In this document: piece after piece, positions 46,265 to 57,060 of the stretch
Numbering within the stretch: position 1 is the stretch's first letter
Layout of the letters: each line of letters starts with the position of its first letter
From: Ampullaceana balthica
Lineage: Eukaryota > Mollusca > Gastropoda > Lymnaeidae
Reading direction: 5' to 3'
DNA length: 64,000 nt
Assembly: GCA_944989445.1 (NCBI GenBank)
Contig: CALYLW010000057.1
Span: 1,596,984-1,660,983 of the forward strand
Notes under the pieces: model-generated
What the model saw: the letters and a program-made list of their open reading frames with translations, nothing else
What the model was told of the DNA's origin: nothing
Database searches by the model: none
Made by a program: the position numbers and the translations under genes

Positions 46265-46744
46265 TAGTGTTTTTATTTATAATACATGATACTTCAAGTT
46301 TTATTGTATTCTTTATTAACGTAATAACATCCCGTTTTATCCACCAATTTATTGGTATTATCTAGTAAATAATAAACCGCAAATTAGTATTGTTCCTGTC
46401 TTATGCATTTTTTATATTCACGTTACACGTTGTATGACTGTCACTGTCAGACTACGTAATAATTGTGTCATAAATAAAATAAGAGAAATTCAATTATTTT
46501 TCTAATATATGAAAAAATTGCAAAGCTGAAACTTGTCAATTGATTAAGGGTGCCAAAAATAAATTAGCCAAGGGCGACAAAAACCTAGTTACGCCTCTGC
46601 CACTTATCGTAAACGCCATTTGTCCATCGCCTACACAAGAAAGCGTAATTTAAAATAATTTAACCCTAGCGTGCACTCCGACTGTATCAAGTGGCATGTC
46701 TGAGCGGATAAAAGTTCCACTTAAATATTTGATTGCTTAAAATT
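46265..46744. other. AT-rich; right end of an unidentified hAT-like element near 46600
   Basis: 'aacctagttacgcctctg' at about 46583-46600 looks like a hAT right terminus (compare gctacgccactg), without a recognised left end. Confidence 0.4.
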
Positions 46745-46996
46745 CATTTAATGACGTTTTACATGGGCTTCACGCGTGTTACGATTTTAGAGTGCCGCAT
46801 TACACTAAATACTTACTTAAATGACAAAAAGTGATTTGAAACATGATCATTTTCAAAAAGAAAATACGGCTTCAATGTGACTAAGCCTTGTGACGTCAAT
46901 TTGGTTTGGGGTGGTTCCTAGTTTTTGTGACATTATCGGATGAGTGGGAGGGTGAAAAATCGGGTAAAATCGCGTGACGTCATTTATGGACGTCCC
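46745..46996. mobile_element. MITE fragment with TGACGTCA-containing end
   Basis: Shares 'tttcaaa.agaaaatacgg' and 'aaatcgcgtgacgtca' blocks with 52931-53382 and ends 'gacgtcatttatggacgtcc'. The left end is missing. Confidence 0.65.
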
Positions 46997-47024
46997 TTAA
47001 GTTCAATGTTGATGTGTAACTAAA

Positions 47025-49076
47025 ACAACCCGTAAAAACAAAGTTTTTGACTATAAATCCCTTATATTTAATGTAGCCGTGTGGTGGCTATATTAATTAG
47101 TCTGAATAAGACTGCCTGAACAGTTAATAATACAATTAACTAAATGCAGGCCGTGAGAATTATAGTCTCGAATGACCTCAACATCCGGCAGCCAAATACA
47201 CAACATTGTGCTGGGCTGGAAGGGGGGGGGTACTGTTTAGAGGACCGATAATTATCACCTCTGCCGGAAGGCCAATATATCCGCCGCATTCCAAGCTCAA
47301 TCACAACAGTGTGATGGGCTAGGGGGTGCATATATTATCGAGTCGGAAGTCCTTATCCCCTGTCCCTGTCACCTATCTGTAACCCAACACCTCAGCCGGA
47401 GTGAAAAAGAGGGCCCTTTGTTGGGTGCGTGAGGAAGGGGAGGGGAAGGGAGCCGTGGCAGGCGCGCCCTAAGTAAGTTTTGGGGGCACAAGGCCACATA
47501 TATATGAGACATAACTAAAAGTATTGATTATGTTCAAATGCGACAAATATTTATAGACTGAATCTGTCTTAACTCCCCTTTGCTTTTAACCCGGGGGGGG
47601 GAGGGGAAAGGTCTGGTCACCGATCGCTGTACCGAGCTCAGCGTGACACGTAAAATGTAAACAAAAGCACGCCGGTACACCTGGTTAAAACACGAGATGT
47701 GTTCACCGATGGCCAGTCGCGAAGTCAAGTGACCCGTAAAATGTAATGTAAACAATAGCGACCGCTATATATAGTTTATATAGATAAACTAAAAATGCAT
47801 TAATTTAATAACTGTGCGTTTGATCGATCTGAAATTTTGATACGATGCATTGTTACGTGACTCGGGTCCGTGTGCCGAATTTCAGCTCGATTGCATGACG
47901 GGAAGTTGGTCATTTTTTTACTTTTGTTTTTCCGCCCGCCTGCCCAACGACGAACGACAGAGACGCCGGTGAAGTTAATATAAGGGATTTAATAAAAACA
48001 AACCCGTAAAAACAACGTTTTTGACTATAAATCCCTTATATATGAGACATAACTAACAGTATTGATAATTTTCAAATGCGACAAACATTTACAGACTGAA
48101 TATGTCTTAACCCAACTTTGCTTCACAACCCTGGGGGGGAGGTGGGTGGTGGGGGCAGATGGGAAAAGTCTGGTCACCGATCGCTTGACCGAGCTCAGCG
48201 GGACACGTAAAATGTAAACAAAAGCACGCCGGTACTTCGATGGGTGGAGTCAACGCGTCAACTCCAACTCTCACGTGGGAAAAAAACTATAACAAACAGT
48301 GAATTTGAATTACATACGTTATATAAGGATAAACTAAAAATGCATTAATTTAATTACGGTACATTTGATTGATCTGAAATCTTGATACGATGCATTGTTA
48401 GGTGAGGCGGGTCCGTGTGCCAAATTTCAGGGCGATCGGATCACGGGAAGTGGGTCATTTTTTACTTTTGTTTTTCCGCCCGCCCACCCAAGACAGACAG
48501 AGAGAGATGACGACAGACAGAGACGGCGGTGAAGTTAATATAAGGGATTTAAAAATAAAACAAACCCAAAAAACAAAGTTTTTGACTATAAATCCCTTAT
48601 ATATTAGTCATAACTAACAGTATTGATTATTTTCAAAAAGTGACAAGCATATACAGACTGAATCTGTCTTAACTCAAAATTGCATCATAAACCTAGTTGG
48701 GGGGGGGGCGAGCTTAGCATGACACGTAAAATGTAAACAAAAGCACGCCGGTACTTCGATGGGTCGACGTCAAAGCGTCAACTCAAACTCTCACGTGGGA
48801 AAAAACAAAAAACAATAACAAACCGTGAATTTGAATTACATACGTTATATAAGGATAAACTAAAAATGCATTAATTTAATTTAATTTCGATCGATCTGAA
48901 ATTTTGATACGATGCATTGTTAGGTGAGACGGGTCTGTGTGCCAAATTTCAGCTCGATCGGATCACGGGAAGTGGGTTATTTTTTACTTTTGTTTTTCCG
49001 CCCGCCCAAGACAGAGAGAGATGATGACAGACAGACAGACAGAGACGCCGGTGAAGTTAATATAAGGGATTTAAAA
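47025..49076. repeat. Three tandem copies of a ~550-bp transposon-like unit
   Basis: Landmark 'cataactaa' recurs at about 47510, 48048 and 48609 (periods about 538 and 561). Each copy starts with 'gactataaatcccttatat' and ends with 'gttaatataagggattta', short inverted ends. Each holds 'gatctgaaattttgatacga', 'tgtgccaaatttcag' and 'ttttgtttttccgcccgcc'. Copy 1 is separated from its left boundary (47025-47072) by about 430 bp of unrelated sequence. The core block is related to 38140-38310 and 50240-50350. Confidence 0.8.
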
Positions 49077-49449
49077 ACGGGTTTAGTGTGTTGTCACGTT
49101 AAAGTTATTAAAATGGCGAGGTCAGGGTCAATGCCACTAGTTTGATACGTATGATTTCAGATATCACGCAGGTCAGAGTCACTTAGGCTCGTCCTCATAC
49201 GGTTCTTGTTAGAACTCATAACTGAGAATGTCTGCTCACACAAGTATGACGAGCCAAATAAGCTGAGCTGTTTCTTTTCAAATGTTCGAATCTCTTAGAA
49301 TCTGTCTTTATCCAGCAGACGGTGAAACTCAATGAGAGAAAGCTGTTTTTTCCCTGCTGCGAAATTCAGCATCCCTTTCCAACACAATGAGTTCCAGTTG
49401 CCGATTGCCTGGATCATCATCAGCGTCCACAGAGATAGGTAAAGGGGAA

Positions 49450-50465
49450 AAAATCGTATTTTTAAAGGACACGCTTTTATTTACATATAGAAAGTGCACT
49501 AAAAAGAAGAAAATAAAAGTTTTCAATCCGTGAACCTATCGACTGCACATAAAAGCGTGGGGCGCCCATCACAACTCATTTCTTATTGCAACTACTCTTT
49601 TGCATATAGATAAATTTTTCTAATTAATATGATAGTAGCATGTATATGATCAAAGTTGTGAAACTTTAAATGTTTATTAATATTCATATAAATTTGTATT
49701 TATGTTTCGCAGCTTTGTACATGATTGCGAGTTGTGATGAGGGCCCCACGCTTTTATGTGCAGTCGATAGGTTCACGGATTGTAAATTTTTATTTTCTTC
49801 TTTTTAGTGCACTTTCTATATGTAAATAAAAGCGTGTCCTTTTAAAAAAAAGATTTTTTAAATATTTTATTTTCTACTTTTTAGTAACACAATTTTTTAA
49901 TCAATTTTTTGGACATAATCAACTCAATTTAATTAGTCAAACTTCGTTGTCTATAACTTAAATGTGATAGTGGTAAAAAGATAGATTATTAATTACAAAT
50001 TTATGTATTTAAAAAATAACAGTTTCCCCAACTGAAAATTGAACCCAGTACCTCCAGGTCGAAAATCCATTAAGCTAACAATTGGGCCAACTAGGCTACA
50101 CAAATACCAGTTTGTTTCCTCTTGTATTATCATGTCAATTTAGATTTAGTTTCGAATTACTGAGCTGTTTAACACCTGGAATGTCGTCATCCATGGTTGG
50201 TTGTGAACTCCGGTGACATTCACGTGAAAGTCAAGAATAGCACGGATACAGATTATATATAAAGATAAACGTAAAAATGCATTTATTTAATTACGGTACA
50301 TTCGATCGATCTGAAATTTTGATACAATGTATTGTCATCCAAGATCTATCTGTGGTAAAATTTTGAGATCTCTAGGACCATCAGAAGTGGTTTAATTTTA
50401 CGTTACAAGATTTGACGGATACAACATACAAACAGTGTGAGTTAAATAAAAGCTTGTAAAAACAT
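49450..50465. mobile_element. Foldback element inserted in the GTF2IRD2-like transposase
   Basis: Two ~110-bp arms (49467-49576 and 49730-49839) are near-perfect inverted repeats. They contain ggacacgcttttatttaca and ccacgcttttatgtgcagtc-type sequence. A core block at 50240-50440 ('cgatcgatctgaaattttga', 'agatctatctgtggtaaaat') follows, and the interval ends with 'taaataaaagcttgt'. The same module pair exists at 38080-38840. Confidence 0.75.
50025..50105 (-). repeat. tRNA-like SINE head or tRNA pseudogene
   Basis: On the minus strand, 'tagcctagttgg' matches a pol III A-box and about 45 bp later 'gggttcaattt' approximates a B-box, with 'gacctggaggtactgggttc' between them resembling an anticodon/T-arm region. 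Acceptor-stem pairing is not evident, so an intact tRNA gene is unlikely. Confidence 0.45.
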
Positions 50466-51505
50466 GATTTTCTTTTAAATAGTTGCCAAGTCCTGAAAGC
50501 GTCTTTGAAATTCATCATCTAGGGATATGATATCTTCAACATACCTCTGACCTCTGCTTTTTCTTATTGATGAATTTTTCTGGAATTGATTTCCTGTAGT
50601 GAGGGAAAATGTGTTGTATTAGGTTGCATTTGAGACAGTTGCCTTTGAAAAAATTGGAGCTTGTTCGCAAAAGGCCTTTATATGTGAATATAATTGGCTT
50701 ACCACTGCATTGTGCCTTTGAAGACATGAGATAAGAAGGTTCAGATGTCTTGTCGCATCAAATAAAAATCCAAAATCTGCCACCCAATTAGGATCAAACA
50801 ATTCTGGAATTGGTTGTTCCTTATTTTCCATGAATTGTCCATGAAATTACCAATTTCCTTTTTTAAGTGTGTACGAGCGCTGAAGTGCTGTCCCCTAACT
50901 GAGCCATCTTACATCAATGTGATACACATCTTTGTATTCTCCCTGGATGTCTAGAAGAAACAGCTGAAACTGGCGGTGAAACAGGGCTTTAGAGCGAATA
51001 GAGTTTATAGCTTTTATCACAGGCTTAACGACATGATCACATCTAAGATGTTTGACACAAAAAACTTGTTGTTGAATGATACAGTGAACTTTAAAAACTT
51101 TGCCAGCATCTTCGCTGACTTTGTTACCGACAAGTGTTGCTAGTCAACTGTGCACACCAGTCATGACAGGGGCATCATCAGTAATAATTACAGAGATTTT
51201 TTACATGGTAATTTAATTTTATTGACAGCAGAGCAAACGGAAGCGAATAAATCTGTTACCATTTTCTGGTCTTTAGGACTCTGAAAGTCAAGTAAATAGT
51301 AAACAATAAAACGTCTTCGATTTTTGCCATCACTTTGACGTACTCAAACCAGCACAAAATGTCTACTTTTCTTATAAATATAATGTCATTATAGAAATAA
51401 CACGTCAGTCAATAACATATTTAAAATGAGGTCACGGACCAGTTAAAATTTAGGCTTGGGCCGTGTATGGCCCGCGGGCCGGACTTTGGACACCCGAGTT
51501 TTAAA

Positions 51506-52179
51506 TGATCCATTTCTAATAACCGTTTCCTCCAGGGAGCGAATAAATCAACCTGTTTGAGAACCGCTGCTATACTGTATACTGCTATATACTGTTACAT
51601 ACTTCTATATAGCGCTGCTGTTCTTTGGAAAGGGGACGTTTCTAGGAACTGTGTGGTACCCCGAAAGCCTAGAAAAAACACTGACCAAACACTGAAATAC
51701 ATGCCAGAATCTCACGTAGCTGAATTCTGCACAACTCGAACTATGGGCGGGATCAACACAATGCACGAGTAAAGATACGTTATTATCACTGTGTATATCT
51801 TTTAGAACTAGGATGTGGGTTTGTAAACAAAGAAGCTAGAACCGATATGTGTTTAGTCCCAGGGGCCATGTGTTATCTCTATACATATAAGAAGCATTTG
51901 TTGTCTGTCTGTCTGTCTGTCTGTTCCCTAATAACTCAAGATCCAGACAACCAAATAACGTGAAATTTGGTACACGTACACAAAATTATACCGGAAATGT
52001 TATTAAACAGGTTTCGTTCCATATATATAAGATACTGGGGGCCGGGGGCCCAAAATGTAGTTTTTCCTTATATGATCTATATAAAATAATAAAAATTATT
52101 GAAAATTAAGACGTAAAATAATGACGCAAAATAATAAACATTTTGGTGTCGAGATTAACAAGAAGGCGACTATCGCCAT
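51506..52179. other. No gene recognised
   Basis: Contains short (tgtc)n at about 51903-51922 and an AT-rich dispersed-repeat-like block up to 52080. Confidence 0.4.
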
Positions 52180-52495
52180 AAAATAATTGTTTTGTTGTTG
52201 TTGCTTTGTTGTTGTTGCTGTTGTTGTTGTAGTTGTTTTTTTTTGTTGTTGTTTTTTTGTTGTTGTTTTGTTTTTGTTGTTGTTGCAGTTTTTGTTGCTG
52301 TTGTTGTTGTTGTTTTGTGTTGTTTTTGCTGTTGTTGTTGTTGTCCACATCCCTTGCCCTGTGACGACAATGTCCTTCATGTTGTTGTTGTTTTGTTGTT
52401 GTTGCTTTGTCGTTGTTTTTGTTGTTGTTCTGTTTTTGTTGTTTTGTTGTTGTTTTTGTTGTTGTTTTTGTTTTGTTGCTGTTGTTGTTAAACCC
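52180..52495. repeat. TTG/CAA triplet-rich low-complexity tract
   Basis: Imperfect (ttg)n interrupted by t-runs, with a ~60-bp unique island at 52345-52385. It gives Gln/Asn/Thr-rich frames on the minus strand (up to 156 codons) and Val/Cys/Leu-rich frames on the plus strand. No unique flanking domain suggests a real protein. Confidence 0.9.
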
Positions 52496-52930
52496 TGGAA
52501 AAGCCGGGTACTTGCCCCTAGTATTTTATAATTTTTTGCAACCCGAAACAGGATAATCGTGCACACCAGACTACGGAACTAAACTTGTAATTATATGTTC
52601 TTTTTATTAAGTTTGTGTTGCAGTTTTTATTATAAATAGTTCGTACATAAGGCATGTACTAAATTCAGAGTGTACTCGTTGCTCACACATAAAATGAATT
52701 GATGAACCCATAATCTTTTTATGCAAAAGGAATCATAATGGCATATGCAATCCAAAAGAATCATAGGATTATATAGGTTAATAGGGATTCCACTAGAAAC
52801 GGGATTCCACTATGCATTGAGATCGTACTGGGTGGGGTACGAAATGGGATCCGTAAAGACGCCGGCTTTATTGGTCTATCTTATACTAGATATCCCAATG
52901 GTTTAATCTATACAGAAGGTTATTGCGTCT

Positions 52931-53382
52931 TAGGGGGTCATCCATAAATGACGTCACGTACCTGGGGGAGGATATTAACATTCCCAAGGCGGGAAAACCC
53001 TATTAAACTATAACATTTCCCTGACAGAGGGGTCACACATTTGTGACGATGTGTGATGAAGGGGGAAAAAAGGGGTTGGGGGGGTGTTTAAGAACTGTGA
53101 CGTCACATCAGAATGCGCAACTTTAAATAAAAGTTCAACGCGTGTTTCGATATTAGAGTCCAGGCTTACACTAAATACAAACTTAAATGACAATAAAGTG
53201 ATTTGAAACATGTCTTATTTTCAAATAGAAAATACGGATTTTATGGGTTGGGGGGAGGGGGGTAAAGCTTTGTAACGTCACATTGAAAGGGGTCCAACTT
53301 TTTGTGACGATGTGCGACGAAGTGGGGAGGGGGGGGGGTGAAAAATCGACCAGAATCGCGTGACGTCATTATGTACTGCCCC
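52931..53382. mobile_element. MITE with TGACGTCA-containing ends, ~450 bp
   Basis: Starts 'ggtcatccataaatgacgtc' and ends 'cgcgtgacgtcatta'. The interior has 'aagaactgtgacgtcac' and repeated 'tttgtgacgatgtg' blocks with G-rich runs. Same family as 25783, 46745 and 62685. Confidence 0.75.
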
Positions 53383-53399
53383 CATACCTTCTGATAAGA

Positions 53400-53535
53400 A
53401 AGCACAGACCATGCCGGTTTGTTGGCGAATATCGCGTCGTTCACAAGCCACGCCTATTCCCAGCCGCCTTTGTTTTCCTAATTAGTGTCAGACGGATTCA
53501 GGGACACCCTAAGTTTCGAATCCGCTGCCGCTCGA
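53400..53535 (-). repeat. SINE-like copy, head truncated
   Basis: Shares 'cgttcac.agccac' and 'ctaattagtgtcag' plus 'cagggacaccctaa' with the element at 37450-37735. The tRNA-like head is collapsed: A- and B-box-like parts are nearly adjacent at 53500-53530. Confidence 0.6.
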
Positions 53536-54394
53536 TCATGGACATATATAGTTCATTGACTCAAAATTGCTGGACACTCAAATGTATTATTTTGTTTCAT
53601 TTCACTATTTTTAGCCCATAAGAAAAAATGGGAAATAGTCCTGTAAGAAAATATTTTTCCAAAATTAAAAGAGCCCCCCCTGCCCCCCTCCCCACACACA
53701 CATATTTGCTGGCATAATTATGCAAATAAATTAAATGTTCACCGATTTAAAAAAAAAGCGACGTATTGTTAAAATTGAACTTAATTTAGAATTTCCCACA
53801 CAGTTGAGGCGAGTGTCTAGTGTGGGTGAGACTGTCCCATTACGTGCCCCCTCCCCCCTCTCCAACCAGTTCTCGGCGCCTGAGGTTGTTGCACTACTTA
53901 CGACCCCTCTGTGTACATGGACGCGCCTCTCGGCAAAATGAAATTCCAACCAGTATGCATTTTCATAATTTTTATGCGAGCAAACATTCTCCACACAATT
54001 GTTTTTTTTTGGTTTTTTTTTGGTGCCAGTGTGCAAGGTGATTTGCGGAATTTAAAAAAAAAGGTTTGATGGTGTGCCGCGATATAGCCATCCAGACGTA
54101 TGTCTGCTCTTACAACAGGGATATGGCGTTGCGTGATCATAATTTCAGGCTCCCCTCAAAGGTTCTCACGTTGTTAATTCTTTAATAGTAAATGTGAAAG
54201 TATTAAAATATAGGTAATAAAAAAGGACCGTTGAGGACAGGTTGAGAAAACTACTTTGTTAAAAAAAATTAATAATGTTTATCTCATAGCAAAAATATCA
54301 TTTAGTTTTGGTTGATTTGGGAAATGCCAATTTAAAACTACCGCGTCGCAATATTTGGCGCTGGTTTTAAAACTTTGAGAATCACTTCCGGATT
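53536..54394. other. No gene recognised
   Basis: Short frames on both strands, including a minus-strand one ending at a possible GTAAGT (about 53893), lack any recognisable domain. Confidence 0.35.
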
Positions 54395-54560
54395 TACCAC
54401 TAGTCGAGCGACATGGCTTGCACTCTGGGCTGGTGAACCGAGATTCACGTACTCGAATCTCCGTGAAGGCAGAGATCTGTTCCCGGGGTCATGGGCGTTC
54501 TTGGGTCCCACACAATCCCCTCGCACCTGTGAACGCTTGCGTCACATGACAACAGACCAG
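54395..54560 (+). repeat. Possible tRNA-related SINE just upstream of the plus-strand exon
   Basis: 'ctagtcgagcgac' resembles a pol III A-box (last base off) and 'gtactcgaatctcc' a B-box, about 45 bp apart. It is followed by non-tRNA sequence. No second copy was found in the window. Confidence 0.4.
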
Positions 54561-54582
54561 TACGCGCATACTTATGCGATCT

Positions 54583-54590
54583 CATAAAAG
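54583..54590 (+). promoter_or_regulatory. TATA-like motif, candidate promoter
   Basis: 'cataaaag' differs from TATAAAAG by one base and lies 61 bp before the ATG at 54644. 'gtcacatgac' (an E-box-containing near-palindrome) sits at 54541-54550. Placement suits a short 5' UTR, but this is position-based inference only. Confidence 0.22.
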
Positions 54591-54643
54591 CTCATCAAAA
54601 CTGCGCGCAAGTTCGTCAAACATCCTGATAGTCTGGACAAAAC

Positions 54644-54776
54644 ATGCTCAGCCGGTATGGTGAAATGGAAGATTGGGATAGCCTAAGTCTTGCTCCATCC
54701 TTTATACACAATACTGAAGTGAAAAGATGCATATCCTTCTCACCGGAATCAGCGGTCGATACAGTGGAACTACTGA
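54644..54776 (+). CDS. Exon 1 of an unrecognised plus-strand gene (partial)
   Basis: ATG at 54644 (A at -3) follows an in-frame TAG 15 bases upstream. It opens 44 codons plus one base up to a consensus donor, CTGA|GTAAGC (54777-54782). The peptide starts MLSRYGEMEDWDSLSLAPSF and ends RCISFSPESAVDTVELL, with IHNTEVK between: soluble, mildly acidic, no signal peptide or membrane segment. The phase-1 donor pairs exactly with the acceptor at 62311-62312. Joining makes a Thr codon and continues LQQAGTGLYDAMGYK through the second exon. Balanced composition, unlike the repeats around it, and matching phases are the evidence; I do not recognise the family. If an upstream acceptor at 54631-54632 (TAG) were used, this would be an internal exon, but no polypyrimidine tract precedes it. 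Confidence 0.55.
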
Positions 54777-54782
54777 GTAAGC

Positions 54783-55303
54783 TCTTCTTTTGTTCTACTT
54801 TAGAGTGATCACTTAAAATTATGATTTCGCATAATTGATCTGTTCGTTTTATTCTATTTTTCTTGGGTGAATGGAAAAAGTGTTGCTGATTTAAAGGTGG
54901 TGAATAAGCTATAAATTTTCAAATTGGTTCTTTTATTATTTGCTATTTTCAATCTTAAGGTGATGGTCAAATACAATTCAATGTAGGATGTGCTCTGAAT
55001 GAAGAGGGGGCGTATTCATTCTCGTAATAGCAGGGGGAGTAAGCAATTCAAAATATAACCAAAAAAGATAATGTTGGGTTAAGTTATTGAATTTTTTTTA
55101 TTTTATTTTTTTTTGGCTGGTGGGGGGGAACCCTTAAGAAGCTGCGTATGTAAGGCAGTATTTCAATTCTTCCAACTATGTTTGAAATGGTAAAAATGCT
55201 AGCTCCGTTCTACACTGCCCACCATTGTTTCAGTTGTTTTAGAATCTTTGAACTTTCAGAAAATCAACCATCAAAATTAGCCCTCAACTTAACATTAAGT
55301 TAT
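54783..55303. other. Start of the putative 7.5-kb intron
   Basis: AT-rich unique DNA with no element recognised. Confidence 0.4.
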
Positions 55304-55508
55304 CAGAGGCGTCGATAGGGCTGATATCGGCCCATGCGATAATTCATGGTGCCCCCCCCCTCACGAATCACTCCATAGGCCTCCTATGAGTCTGACCCTG
55401 TCATATAACTGGAACATGCGGCATTTTATATTTTGCTGACACCCCTTGTGATGGTGTCACCCGGTGTGGTCCACACCCTCCGGTCCCCCCCCCCTAGTGA
55501 CGCTTCTG
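55304..55508. mobile_element. Non-autonomous DNA transposon, TIR cagaggcgtcg, unexpanded copy
   Basis: Ends cagaggcgtcgatag and ctagtgacgcttctg. The interior matches 6790-7137 ('ccataggcctcct', 'gtggtccacaccct') but carries only about one copy of the segment that forms an 18-bp array there. A third fragment lies at about 56850-56920. Confidence 0.75.
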
Positions 55509-56010
55509 AATCGTATTAATAACCAATCTTCGTTTCTTTGCGACTGTCACACATAATTATTAAGCAACTTTCGGGAACAACACCTTTATAACAAAAAATC
55601 AGTTTTGCTGTAAATAAGACACTAATTAAATTGAGCTTGAATACTTACTATATCTTTTATTCTAAATAAGTATAAGAAACAGATATGCAGCGAAACATAT
55701 TTCATTTCTCGCGATTCAAAACTGTGCACTTCAATATTTTAACTCAATTTATAAAAATATTTCTTAAGAATTGCATTTGGCTTTTAGTTTAGTTTTTAAT
55801 TAACGTATGACATCAATTCACGTCAAGTAACTTAATTTTTTTTTAAAACTATATTTTTCAAGCCTCTGGCGCCGTCAACGATGTTATTAAGCAGTCATAT
55901 AAATCCCTCACGAACTGGTCACGGTTGTTTATCAACCCATAAAACATTGCTGGTCTGCCGCGTTGAACATTTGAGAGGCCTTATTGTAAAAGTTGCCTTA
56001 AAATGTGATT
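55509..56010. other. AT-rich intronic-type sequence
   Basis: No element or gene recognised. Confidence 0.35.
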
Positions 56011-56321
56011 CAGTTTTTTAATGGTGGTTGTAATGGGCCATCCATAAAGTACGTCACGCTATTTTTGACCATTTTTAACTCCCCCCCTCCCCCCTGTCAC
56101 AAACTGTCACAAATCTCGGACGCCCCCTAAAGTACGTCACACTTTGGAACAAAAATGTTTTTTTATTAACAAAATAATTAAAATTTAATATAAAACACCG
56201 TGACGTCACACATGGCCGGACCCCACCCTGTCACAAAGTGTCACACTTTCTTACACCCCCTCCCCCCTCCGGAGCGTGACATACTTTATGGACGGCCCTT
56301 TACAACCACCATTAAAAACTG
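56011..56321. mobile_element. 311-bp foldback MITE with gtacgtcac-type ends
   Basis: 'cagttttttaatggtggttg' at the left is mirrored by 'caaccaccattaaaaactg' at the right. Inside that, 'gggccatccataaagtacgt' is mirrored by 'acatactttatggacggccc'. The interior contains tgacgtca and c-runs. A homologous core in the opposite orientation is at 63655-63916. Confidence 0.82.
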
Positions 56322-56450
56322 ATGGATAAAATAAATGCCCATGAAGTTCCTTTTCATAGGACTAAATATCAGAGTGCAGTTTGGCTTCTTTTTTTTCCTG
56401 AAATTATTTTATATGGATAAAAGGCTTCTCAAATTCTTTGAATAATGACA

Positions 56451-56624
56451 CAGTGGCGTAGCGAGAGGGGGGCAAGGGGGAAAATGCCCTATAGGCGGCA
56501 CTTGGCTAGGTGCGGAAAATTCCTAGTTCTCAATTAGTTTCCAACAAGGTAAATTTGACAAGAAAGTGGGGTGCGGCATATTTGGGTTCTGCCCCTGGTG
56601 GCACACATCCATGCTACGCCGCTG
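56451..56624. mobile_element. hAT MITE, 174 bp, TIR cagtggcgtagcg
   Basis: Ends cagtggcgtagcgagag and ccatgctacgccgctg, with the perfect 8-bp target duplication taatgaca (56443-56450 and 56625-56632). Termini match the ZMYM1-like hAT at 42220-45993, which could once have mobilised it. Confidence 0.95.
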
Positions 56625-57004
56625 TAATGACATTAACTTATCTACAATATAAAATATACAGGCGATTGTTTGTCAGGTCAACCACCTCTCCTTGTCCCCG
56701 CAAACATTTCCTTTCTAAAACTTTCTCCCGATAAAGCATCCTTTAAAAAAATAATATGTTACTTTTGAAAAAATGTCACCGCTTTCGGCTTGTGATGTCA
56801 GAGATTTAAGTCTTAGCTGTGCCCTATCGGCTGCTGTACATATCTGTATTCACCCCGTGCGATAATTCATGGTACCCCCCCTCACGACTTACTCCATATG
56901 CCTCCTATGAGTCTGCAGGAGTGGAGTGTGAGGGGGGGGTGTGGTGCTTGCATGGGCCTAGGCACTGAAGGGAGTCATTTTTTTCCCTTTGTCTTTTTTA
57001 TCTA

Positions 57005-57060
57005 TACAGACGCACCTTCCTTACTGCGTTCACAGGCCACGGCTATGAAGGTGAGCCTTG
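57005..57060. repeat. SINE-like fragment adjoining the 58-bp array
   Basis: 'tatacagacgcacctt', 'gttcacaggccacggct' and the following 'ctaactagtgtcaggtaccc' match the element at 37450-37735. The last part is the first unit of the array. Confidence 0.75.

Larger units (their letters stand above)
49140..51500 (-). pseudogene. GTF2IRD2-like hAT transposase pseudogene, interrupted
   Basis: On the minus strand, from about 51100 down, I read KPVIKAINSIRSKALFHRQF and then a VRWLS box followed by a stop. Next come MENKEQPIPELFDPNWVADF, ATRHLNLLISCLQRHNAVVS and FPHYRKSIPEKF. At about 50520-50470 the frame gives EFQRRFQDLA. Coding resumes at about 49435 with SVDADDDPGNRQLELIVLER. It ends with LFGSSYLCEQTFSVMSSNKN and RMRTSLSDSDL, the hAT dimerisation signature. 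This order matches GTF2IRD2/SCAND3-type transposases. About 1 kb of other repeats (49450-50465) lies between RFQDLA and SVDADD. 'gggccggactttggacaccc' near 51480-51500 looks like one terminus; I could not find its partner. Confidence 0.82.

Noticed and set aside
50025..50105. Functional tRNA gene
   Set aside because: A- and B-box-like motifs are present, but paired acceptor and anticodon stems are not; annotated only as tRNA-like repeat.
52096..52566. Gln/Asn/Thr-rich 156-codon minus-strand frame
   Set aside because: Low-complexity (caa)n DNA read in frame; no unique domain beside it.
53898..54140. Minus-strand frame running into a GTAAGT near 53893
   Set aside because: The frame contains poly-Lys/poly-Phe from a-runs and no recognisable sequence; the donor match alone is weak.
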